Source: Candidatus Cloacimonadota bacterium
Lineage (GTDB): Bacteria; Cloacimonadota; Cloacimonadia; Cloacimonadales; Cloacimonadaceae
NCBI GenBank assembly: GCA_020532215.1
Contig: JAJBBF010000025.1
Location: 1 to 36,275, forward strand
DNA: 36,275 bases
Direction: 5' to 3'
Shown here: positions 16,401-23,497 of the stretch, one piece after another
How positions within the stretch are numbered: position 1 is the first letter of the stretch
Layout: every line of letters begins with the position of its first letter
The notes under the pieces: model-generated
Database searches by the model: none
The model's input: only the letters and a program-made list of their open reading frames with translations
What the model was told of the DNA's origin: nothing
Translations under genes and position numbers: made by a program

Positions 16401-17927
16401 TTAGAAAGAGAACTGCCAGTTTCCGAACAACGCGTGGCTGGGAGCGGAACCGAACTGGGAGCGGTGCCCCAGCAGAAGAACGTGGTGGGCCATGACCCCG
16501 ATCCGCAGAGTGTTTTGCCAGACGGGAGTGACGCTCAGGTCGCCTTCAAGCCAGTAGGCCGGTGCGGTGTCGATGATATCGGAGGGAAACTCATCCCGGT
16601 AATTCAAACGCCAGTCGTTGCCCCGGCTGCCCTGCCAGGTGCAGGAAAACTGGCTGTCCCAGCGTGAATTCCAAGGCAGGGGAAAATTCAGTTCAACTGT
16701 TGCATCCAAAAGGTTTGATCCCTTGGCATAACCCAGCGGCCGGTTTTCCTGGGAATACATGGACACATTGGCGTAATGGGTGTAAGTCCAGGGCCGGACG
16801 GCGGTGAACTCCAACCCCAGGCGCGGTTTTTCCTTGTTGATGATCACCGGCGGATTCCAGGAAACACCGGTCTGGAAGGCGTATTTGTTGCCCCACCAAT
16901 TGCTCAGTAATTTCCGCAAGGTCAGTTCGTCGAGCAGCATCATTGCGTAGAGGGTGAGGTCATTTGCTGGCCTGAAATTGACTCCACCGTAGAGGTTGAG
17001 GTTGTCACGGTCGTTGATCCCGTATTTGCCAACCCGCCAGTAGTTGGCCGGCACGAGATAACTGAGGTCGAGGCGGTTGCCGTAGATCACGGTTTCGCCA
17101 TAATACAGATCCAGCGCGGCTTTGGGCTGCCAGGTGATCTGGTGGATGGCGGCGTATTTGGCAGGCAGGGCGCCGGCTACCAGCGTGTCCGCCCGCAGAG
17201 TGGTGTGCAGGAAGGAAAAACTGAACTGGCCGACCCTCTGCTCCAGCAGGGCGTAGTCGTATTCATTCACCCGGTCGGACAGCACCACCGAGCCGGAGAG
17301 TGAATTGCCGATCTGAAAGCGGCCCCGGCCCAGCGCGGCGCTGAAGTGTTCGTCACTGTAGCTGAGTTCGCCGTTGATATTGTCCACAAAGCTGCCGGTG
17401 TTAACGGTGGCGTTGCCTCCGTCGATCAGCGGTGAATTGGCGGCCGAGGCCAGGTCGCCGGAAAATTTGCCGTTCCAGAATACGGCCCGGGCGCGAAAGT
17501 TATCGTTAAAAATGGAATTAACCCGCAAGCCCAGAGAGGTCAGGCCGTAAGCGCCGGCCGGATCCCAACGCTGATCCCTGCCGGTGAAGATGTTCGCCTC
17601 CAGCGCGTAGCTGAGGCTGGAATCCTTATAAGCGTACTGCAGCAAGGCGCGCTGGCGCTCCCCGGGCAGGAAGATCTCCAGCGCGGAGGATTTGATCGCC
17701 TTCCAGCTTTCGAAGGGTACATGCGCCCCAGTACCCCAAGTAAGCGGAGTGTCCAGCCGGTAGGTTTCATTATCGGCCAGCTGGCTGGGAGTGAGTTGGC
17801 TGCGAATATCCGGGTAGAAAGCTGTGTTGGTGAAATTTGTTTGGGCCGGGCAGAGCGCCGCCGCAGCAACGAGAAACAGCAGCGGAACCAACCTGGGCAG
17901 CCAAGTTTGCCAGGCAGCTGGGATCAT
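16401..17927 (-). CDS. outer-membrane beta-barrel protein, Wzi/capsule-assembly-like
   Basis: The 508-aa protein has an N-terminal signal peptide (hydrophobic 12-27, likely cleavage after CPAQ) and then alternating amphipathic strands rich in Tyr, Trp and Phe. It ends in WQFSF, the terminal aromatic typical of outer-membrane barrels. The stretch ALGRGRFQIG followed by SGSVVLSDR, and the overall length, recall Wzi-family proteins that attach capsule to the surface. That assignment is by resemblance and only moderately certain. Its ATG overlaps the stop of the upstream HTH protein by four bases (ATGA), so the two are translationally coupled. Confidence 0.7.
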   Translation of the reverse strand: MIPAAWQTWLPRLVPLLFLVAAAALCPAQTNFTNTAFYPDIRSQLTPSQLADNETYRLDTPLTWGTGAHVPFESWKAIKSSALEIFLPGERQRALLQYAYKDSSLSYALEANIFTGRDQRWDPAGAYGLTSLGLRVNSIFNDNFRARAVFWNGKFSGDLASAANSPLIDGGNATVNTGSFVDNINGELSYSDEHFSAALGRGRFQIGNSLSGSVVLSDRVNEYDYALLEQRVGQFSFSFLHTTLRADTLVAGALPAKYAAIHQITWQPKAALDLYYGETVIYGNRLDLSYLVPANYWRVGKYGINDRDNLNLYGGVNFRPANDLTLYAMMLLDELTLRKLLSNWWGNKYAFQTGVSWNPPVIINKEKPRLGLEFTAVRPWTYTHYANVSMYSQENRPLGYAKGSNLLDATVELNFPLPWNSRWDSQFSCTWQGSRGNDWRLNYRDEFPSDIIDTAPAYWLEGDLSVTPVWQNTLRIGVMAHHVLLLGHRSQFGSAPSHALFGNWQFSF

Positions 17928-18916
17928 CTTGTGCCGCCCTTGAGATCAGCCACGATCTCCTCTACCTCGCGCACACCCAAACGCATCTCCCTAGCGATCT
18001 GGCTGGAAGACCAGCCCTGGCCCAAAAGCTTTTGCACCATGCGGCGCCGGGTCGCGGGGTCCAGCAGCAGGATATCGCCTTCCAAAGGGGTCACAGGATC
18101 AGGGGTTGGCGCTTGGACGGCTTCTTCTTGAGGCGGCCTGCGCACCAGAAATTTCAGGATCACGCCCAGGCCCAGCAAAGCGGCTCCGGCGAGGACCAGA
18201 TAGAGGGGCAGGCTGCCTTTTTCTGGCGCGAGCGGATTTTGGTCCGCAGCGGATGGAGCACCCTCAGACGGGCTGGCTGGCGCGAGGTCTGCCCCGGCTT
18301 GAGGAATGGGGTCCATTCCCGGAGTAACCGGCAGTTCCTGACCTGGATGAGGCAGAGTTTCAGCGGGGGAAGATTCCACAGCGGTTTCGGCAGGCGCGGC
18401 TCCACCACTGCGAGTTTGGAGCGGCTCCGGCCGACGGTGGATCACTTCCGGCTGGTTCACTTTTCGGGGCAGGGCCTGGGGCGGATCGAAGTTTTGGCCC
18501 GCCGGGGCGGGACTTCCAGCTGGTTTGGGAACCGAAGGAACAGGGATGGCGGCGTTGATCAAGACCGTAATGCGGCGGTTGTCAGAATTGGCCTGATGGG
18601 AAATGGCAAAACCATCCATGGTCTTGATGTCTATGATCGCGTAGCCCCCTACCATCTGGGCAGACACCGCATCGATCACCTGGCTGAGCCGGGGATAGCT
18701 GGGGCTTCCCTGCAAAGACTGCACATCCTGTATGGTGACCCGCACGCCATTGCCGCCGGGAAGTTCCTGAACCCTGTATTGAGCGGGATCGCTGAGCTCG
18801 ATGCTCACCGTGTTCGAAGTTGTGGACGTATCGGTAGAGCGCACCGACAGGACTCCGGTGGCAGCGCAGAGCAGCCAGGCGCCCAGAGCCAGTGACGTAA
18901 TGACAACTTTTTTCAC
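17924..18916 (-). CDS. membrane-anchored protein: AMIN-like periplasmic domain, TM, cytoplasmic HTH
   Basis: No named family is certain. The 330-aa protein has a signal sequence (1-24), a beta-rich periplasmic domain of about 100 residues (SIELSDPAQYRVQEL through ITVLINAA) that looks like an AMIN domain, a long Pro/Ala/Glu linker (about 125-215), one membrane helix (about 222-242) and a cytoplasmic end. That end has a helix-turn-helix (RRMVQKLLGQGWSSSQIA, then REVEEIV) like the C-terminal HTH of DUF6115 proteins. The start is GTG with GGGAGGAAAG upstream. The topology would place a peptidoglycan- or polymer-sensing domain outside and an HTH inside, coupled to the barrel gene. Signalling is inferred only. 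Confidence 0.7.
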   Translation of the reverse strand: MKKVVITSLALGAWLLCAATGVLSVRSTDTSTTSNTVSIELSDPAQYRVQELPGGNGVRVTIQDVQSLQGSPSYPRLSQVIDAVSAQMVGGYAIIDIKTMDGFAISHQANSDNRRITVLINAAIPVPSVPKPAGSPAPAGQNFDPPQALPRKVNQPEVIHRRPEPLQTRSGGAAPAETAVESSPAETLPHPGQELPVTPGMDPIPQAGADLAPASPSEGAPSAADQNPLAPEKGSLPLYLVLAGAALLGLGVILKFLVRRPPQEEAVQAPTPDPVTPLEGDILLLDPATRRRMVQKLLGQGWSSSQIAREMRLGVREVEEIVADLKGGTR

Positions 18917-19001
18917 CTTTCCTCCCCGCAGACAATTCCAAAAACCGTCTGCCCGGTAAATTCAGACAGCAAGATCCTGCTGCACGGCCCGGCCGCGCGC
19001 G

Positions 19002-19442
19002 TCATTCAATCGGTATGATCCTTTCCACCATGGCCTGGATGGTGAAGGCGATCCGCAGGATCCCGTTCACGTATTGCACCTTGGGATGCTCCTTGTCCAG
19101 GCTGAGATCGGGAAAAAAGATCCGGCGGTCGAACCTGCCGGTATCGATCTCCATGCTGTGGTAGGTGGTCTGGCTGTCCTCAGAGTGCAGTTCGCGCACG
19201 CCGCTGATGCGCAGATACTCGCTGCTGGCGGAGATGCTGATCTCGTCTTTGTCCACGCCGGCCAGCTCGACCAGCACCACCCACTGCGAGTCGGTCTGAT
19301 AGACATCGCATTTGGGATGCCAGAAATCGTCGATGGCGTCCTCGATGGCCAGCGGACTGTGGGTCAGCGAGGAAACCTCGCCCAGGATCTTCAGCATTTC
19401 GCGGCGGATGCCGTTCAGGTTCGATTGTATCTTTTCCTGCAT
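19002..19442 (-). CDS. Hsp20/alpha-crystallin small heat-shock protein
   Basis: This 146-aa ATP-independent chaperone holds unfolding proteins. The alpha-crystallin domain spans about 45-146, with VELAGVDKDEISIS in the early strands and NGILRIAF near the end, matching the conserved GxLxI-type motif. The N-terminal 40 residues are helical. There is no C-terminal IxI extension beyond IPIE, which may limit oligomer size. It begins 26 bp after the DUF4139 gene and is presumably co-transcribed with it. A second Hsp20 gene (26317-26754) of different sequence lies elsewhere in the window with its own promoter. Confidence 0.9.
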   Translation of the reverse strand: MQEKIQSNLNGIRREMLKILGEVSSLTHSPLAIEDAIDDFWHPKCDVYQTDSQWVVLVELAGVDKDEISISASSEYLRISGVRELHSEDSQTTYHSMEIDTGRFDRRIFFPDLSLDKEHPKVQYVNGILRIAFTIQAMVERIIPIE

Positions 19443-19468
19443 CTTCCATCCTCAGGATTTTGTTTTGA

Positions 19469-20812
19469 TCAGTATTCTGTTCTAACTGTGAAGTTGAGGA
19501 TCACCTCTTTGTCAGGTTGCACCGGGATCTCAAAGGTTGATTTCATGTTGGTGTCCTCGGTATGGTCAAAATTGCTCTCGATGATGCGGTCGTTTCCACC
19601 CAGCTGGTGCAGCACGTTGATCGTTTTGGCCTCGGCCGAATTGTTGCGCAGGGTGATCTGGATGGTGCGTTCACTGATCCTCTTGCCCAGGTCTTTCTGG
19701 TCCCTCACCAGGGTGGAGGCCACCAGGTCAAAAGCTGTTCCAGTGCTGATCTTCACTTCTTCGTTCTTGCTGGTGTGATCGATGCTGTCTTCGCCGATGA
19801 ACTCCAGATTGCCGTCGCTGTCTTTCTTGTAGACCTTGATGGTGCCCTTGGGCAGGGGTTTGCCGATGCCGTTTTCTTCGGTGTTCTTGAACTTGATCAC
19901 GCTGTTCACGCCGCCGCCCCAGGTGCTGTATTCGTAAGCCTGGTTGGCCTTTACGTTTTGCAGTGGATATAGTTCCAGCTGTTTGGTCTGGTTGTTGGCA
20001 AAGGAGACTTTCTGGTCCAGGGTATACATGTGGAAATCGTGGAAGGCCTTTTCCTCGAAGCTCGGTGCCGCCGCGTCCATGGCCATGCCCGCCATTTCGG
20101 GGTAGTAGTCCCTCTTGTATTGGTTGTAGCTGTCGTAAACCCGGTTCACGTCGCCGGCAATGAGTTTCAGGGTCACGTCGTCGAAGGCCTTGCCGCTTTG
20201 GTTGGTGATGGTCACCCAGGAGTTGAGGGCGAGGTTCTTTTCGTCCCAAACGCTGTTGTAGGTAACGTTCCAGCTCAGTCCGCCGGTCAGGTAGGTCATC
20301 TGGAGGGGGTGTTTGCCGGCTTTGTCCGCGATCAGGCTCCAGTGCAGAGTGGGCTTGGTGTAGAAATTGGAGGGCAGTTCCGCCAGTTTGATCACCTGGG
20401 TTTCGCCATCAGCCACCACGAAAAGCCGGCCGCTGCCTTTTTCCAGGATCCCGAAACTGCTGCCGTCGTAAAACTTGAGGGTGCCGATCACGCGTGAATC
20501 GTCCTTGGTGAGCAGTTCCACCTCGCGCTCGATGTATTTGGCGATGATCTGGTGTTTGCCTGCGAGGTCATATTCATAGTTCTGTTCCGCCACGCGCACC
20601 CCGCCGCCCAGCGAATGCACGATCACGGAGGGCGCTTCGATGCGGGAGGTGATGTTGTCAAAATTGTAGTCCTGACGCCCTTTTTCGAGCTCCAGCTCAA
20701 AATTGCTGCGCACCAGGGAAAGGTCATCGTTGTAGATGGTGATCCAGTCTTCCGCGCCGGCAAAGGCCGCCAGCAGAAGCAGGACCATGATAAGGCTGAC
20801 TTTGTAAAACAC
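19469..20812 (-). CDS. secreted DUF4139-domain protein
   Basis: The 447-aa protein has a signal peptide (hydrophobic 6-18, likely cut after AFAGA) and the two-part body of DUF4139 proteins. An N-terminal beta domain (WITIYNDDLSLVRSNFELEL) is followed by the core WNVTYNSVWD and WVTITNQSGKAFDDVTLKLIAGDV. Function is unknown in the family; it is likely periplasmic or surface-associated. Translation starts at GTG, chosen for the strong AGGAGG 6-8 bp upstream. It heads the minus-strand block and is divergent from ispG, with 147 bp between. The middle carries a Met/Ala-rich loop (MAGMAMDAAAPS). Confidence 0.85.
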   Translation of the reverse strand: MFYKVSLIMVLLLLAAFAGAEDWITIYNDDLSLVRSNFELELEKGRQDYNFDNITSRIEAPSVIVHSLGGGVRVAEQNYEYDLAGKHQIIAKYIEREVELLTKDDSRVIGTLKFYDGSSFGILEKGSGRLFVVADGETQVIKLAELPSNFYTKPTLHWSLIADKAGKHPLQMTYLTGGLSWNVTYNSVWDEKNLALNSWVTITNQSGKAFDDVTLKLIAGDVNRVYDSYNQYKRDYYPEMAGMAMDAAAPSFEEKAFHDFHMYTLDQKVSFANNQTKQLELYPLQNVKANQAYEYSTWGGGVNSVIKFKNTEENGIGKPLPKGTIKVYKKDSDGNLEFIGEDSIDHTSKNEEVKISTGTAFDLVASTLVRDQKDLGKRISERTIQITLRNNSAEAKTINVLHQLGGNDRIIESNFDHTEDTNMKSTFEIPVQPDKEVILNFTVRTEY

Positions 20813-20959
20813 TGTAACCTCCTGTGGGTATCAGTTTATTTCAAGTTTCATTGATAATATACTTCCAAACCAGGCAAAATCCCTGAACTTTTTGGTCAAG
20901 CATTATGTGAAGCCCGTGAATTAGATTGACAGAATTGCCGGCCAGCCTTGATTTGCCAC

Positions 20960-22027
20960 ATGGAAAACATCAAACGCAAAGCAACCCGGCAGATAAGATT
21001 GGGCAAGGTTCTCATCGGAGGCGGAGCGCCGGTTTCGATCCAAAGCATGCTCAGCGTGCCCACCCGGGCCGTGGATGCCGCGCTGGCCCAGATCGGGGCC
21101 CTGGAAAGATCCGGCTGTCAGATCATCCGCTTCGCCGTTACTGGAGAAGAGGACATCCGGGCGATCAAAAGCTTGAAAAAAGGCGCCGCTGTCCCCCTGA
21201 TCGCGGATATCCACTTTGACCACAAGCTGGCCCTGCAAGCCCTGGAAGCCGGGATTGACGGCCTGCGAATCAATCCTGGGAACATCGGCTCCCGCGCCAA
21301 GGTCGAGGCTGTGGTCAAAGCCGCTTCAGAAAGCGGCGTGCCCATCCGCATCGGCGTGAACAGCGGTTCTTTGCCCAAAGAACTTGTGGCCACCCATAGC
21401 GTGAGCGCGCAGGCTATGCTGGAAGCGGCTTTGCAGCACGTGCGCATCCTCGAGGACCTGAACTTTGACGCCATCAAGATCTCCGTGAAAGCCTCGCATC
21501 TGCCGCTGATGCTGGCCAGTTACCGGGCCCTGAGTGACGCTGTCGATTACCCTCTGCATCTGGGTATCACCGAATCCGGGACCTTGCTGGCCGGCAGCAT
21601 CAAATCCGCCATGGCCTTGGGAATCCTGCTCTCCGAAGGCATCGGCGACACCCTGCGCGTTTCCCTCACCGCCGATCCTGTGCAGGAAGTGCTGGTGGCC
21701 AAGCAGATATTGCGCAACCTGGAGCTGCGCAAGGGTTTGAACATCATTTCCTGCCCCACCTGCGGACGCACCCGGGTGGATCTGTTCAGCCTGGCCACCG
21801 AGGTGGAAAACGCCTTGCAGGATTACTCTGACCTTCCGCTCACCGTTGCCGTGATGGGTTGCGCGGTGAACGGCCCCGGGGAAGCGCGGGAAGCGGATTT
21901 CGGTATCGCCGGCGGTGATGGCGAGGGCCTGATCTTCGCGCGGGGCGAGATCGTGAAGAAAGTGCCGGAAAAGCAGCTGGTGGCTGAGCTTCTGCGCCTC
22001 ATCAAAGAACGGATCCCGGGTGGCTAA
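20960..22027 (+). CDS. ispG: (E)-4-hydroxy-3-methylbut-2-enyl-diphosphate synthase
   Basis: The 355-aa protein catalyses the penultimate step of the MEP isoprenoid pathway, reducing MEcPP to HMBPP with a [4Fe-4S] cluster. Cluster ligands are visible: C265 and C268 in CPTCGRT, C301 in GCAVNGPGE, and the fourth-ligand glutamate E308. The N-terminal TIM barrel includes ADIHFDHKLAL and RINPGNIG. Length fits the short two-domain bacterial form without the plant/Chlamydia insert. ATG 20960 is preferred over an in-frame TTG at 20948; neither has a strong ribosome site. The first transporter gene overlaps its stop, though the link between the two functions is probably just operon packing. Confidence 0.95.
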   Translation: MENIKRKATRQIRLGKVLIGGGAPVSIQSMLSVPTRAVDAALAQIGALERSGCQIIRFAVTGEEDIRAIKSLKKGAAVPLIADIHFDHKLALQALEAGIDGLRINPGNIGSRAKVEAVVKAASESGVPIRIGVNSGSLPKELVATHSVSAQAMLEAALQHVRILEDLNFDAIKISVKASHLPLMLASYRALSDAVDYPLHLGITESGTLLAGSIKSAMALGILLSEGIGDTLRVSLTADPVQEVLVAKQILRNLELRKGLNIISCPTCGRTRVDLFSLATEVENALQDYSDLPLTVAVMGCAVNGPGEAREADFGIAGGDGEGLIFARGEIVKKVPEKQLVAELLRLIKERIPGG

Positions 22028-22568
22028 GAACATCGCGTCCATATTCTGGACCTTTTTCAAGATCGGCGCCTTCACCATCGGAGGAGGCTACGCGATGATC
22101 CCTTATATCCACAGGGAAGTTGTGGAAAAACGGGAATGGATCTCCGACGAGGATTTTCTGGACGGACTGGCCGCCGCGCAATCCTGCCCGGGACCGATCG
22201 CGATCAACATCAGCGTCTATGTGGGCCTGCATTTGCGGGGCCGCCTGGGTATGGCGGCGGCGGTGCTGGGAACTGTTTTGCCCTCCACGCTGATCATCAT
22301 CCTCGTGGCCGAGCTCTTTGGCCATTATGCCGACCAACCGCTGGTGCGGAAGGCCTTTCACGCCCTCAAACCCGCCGTGGTGGCCCTGATCGCCGTTCCT
22401 CTGGTGCAGATGACCCGCGGGGCCAAACTAAACTTAAGCAATTTCTGGGTGCCGGTTCTGGCGATGGTTTTGGTGGGATTTTTCGGGGTCAGCCCCATCT
22501 GGCTGATCCTGGCCACGATCCTGTTTGCCGTGGCTCAGGGCCTCTGGCGCAGGGAGCGGCCGGAATGA
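22020..22568 (+). CDS. chromate-type (CHR) transporter, first half-size subunit
   Basis: The 182-aa protein is one CHR domain. The N-terminal FFKIGAFTIGGGYAMIPYI and the conserved AQSCPGPIAIN motif define the family, followed by hydrophobic segments. Short-chain CHR proteins work as pairs in place of one full-length ChrA, and the partner follows immediately. Such pairs are often called chromate exporters, but in anaerobes without chromate stress the natural anion is unknown. It begins with GTG, overlapping the ispG stop by 8 bp, and ends with an ATGA overlap with the next subunit. Confidence 0.9.
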   Translation: MAKNIASIFWTFFKIGAFTIGGGYAMIPYIHREVVEKREWISDEDFLDGLAAAQSCPGPIAINISVYVGLHLRGRLGMAAAVLGTVLPSTLIIILVAELFGHYADQPLVRKAFHALKPAVVALIAVPLVQMTRGAKLNLSNFWVPVLAMVLVGFFGVSPIWLILATILFAVAQGLWRRERPE

Positions 22569-23083
22569 CCTATCTCAGCCTGTTCTGGGCCTTCTTCAAG
22601 ATCGGCCTTTTCAGCTTCGGCGGCGGCTACGCGATCCTGGCCATGATCCAGCAGGAAGCAGTGGTCCGCTATGGCTGGCTCAGCCAGGGCGAATTTGCGG
22701 ACGTGGTGGCCATCTCACAAATGACTCCGGGTCCCATCGCCATCAACGCCGCCACTTTCATCGGTTACCGCCAGGGGGGAATTCCCGGTTCCCTGCTCTG
22801 CACCTTTGGCGTGATCCTGCCCTCGCTGGTCCTGATGCTGGCGATCACCCTCACCTATCTTAAACTCCGCCGGCAGCCCTGGTTCAAAAACATCTTCCAA
22901 AAACTCCGCTGGCTTACCCTGGGGTTGATCGGAGCCGCCATGGTGATAATTGCCCAAGGCGCTTTTACAGACTGGTTTTCCGTGCTTGTGTTCGCTCTCA
23001 GCCTGGCTGTTTATTGGCGGTTCAGGCCAAACCCCATCTACCTGATGCTGGGCGCGGCCGTTTTTGGGATCGCCTTCGGCTGA
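22565..23083 (+). CDS. chromate-type (CHR) transporter, second half-size subunit
   Basis: This 172-aa CHR domain begins FWAFFKIGLFSFGGGYAILAMI and has the matching motif ISQMTPGPIAIN, followed by four or five further hydrophobic segments. Its ATG overlaps the TGA of the first subunit (ATGA), so the two are translationally coupled and should form the heterodimeric transporter. The two halves of such pairs are thought to sit in the membrane in opposite orientations. It is the last gene of the ispG operon; no clear terminator follows. Confidence 0.9.
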   Translation: MTYLSLFWAFFKIGLFSFGGGYAILAMIQQEAVVRYGWLSQGEFADVVAISQMTPGPIAINAATFIGYRQGGIPGSLLCTFGVILPSLVLMLAITLTYLKLRRQPWFKNIFQKLRWLTLGLIGAAMVIIAQGAFTDWFSVLVFALSLAVYWRFRPNPIYLMLGAAVFGIAFG

Positions 23084-23497
23084 TCCGCAGCTGTAAAACA
23101 TTTCCAGACCAGGCTTTCAGCGTTTGTTTGATATCCATCTGCCTCCCTTTGGGCTGAAACCGCTGCGCCGCCATAGTCCCTTGATCGTTGGAAAGTGTTG
23201 CGCCCTCAGATTGCTCCTGAACGCCTTTTGGCCCGCCACTGGGAAACCCCCCGTCTGATCCCCGCACTTTCTGCGGCCATCATGCGGGAGGCGGAAATCC
23301 GGGCGCTCGGCGGGCCTCAAGGTTGAAACTGCAAGCGGCTCAAACAGTTGTGAAGAAATGTAAGGATTGAGCAGTGCTTTGCCCGGATATTTATCCTGCT
23401 TTGGAATAAAATGTGATTACATTATCAAAGGCATAATCGCGGCTGGCCGCAGAGGGCAGTTGCGCATAAAATTAGATACCACAAGGATACAAGATCT
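23084..23497. other. 414-bp intergenic region before the M6 protease
   Basis: No gene is supported. The first 250 bp are GC-rich and may be a degenerate remnant, since one minus-strand frame (23267 downwards) is open but matches nothing I know. The last 110 bp are AT-rich and probably hold the protease promoter: TTGGAA (23401-23406), 16 bp, then TATCAA (23423-23428) is the best pair. AAGGAT about 9 bp ahead of the ATG is the ribosome site. Confidence 0.4.

Noticed and set aside
14457-16667. Open frame of more than 700 codons on the plus strand
   Set aside because: It is antisense to the MFS, TM and barrel genes, has a Gln/His/Asp-rich composition typical of reverse shadows of GC-rich genes, and shows no domain.
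23022-23267. Minus-strand frame in the gap after the CHR genes
   Set aside because: Overlaps the CHR 3' end, has no ribosome site or known motif; at most a remnant.
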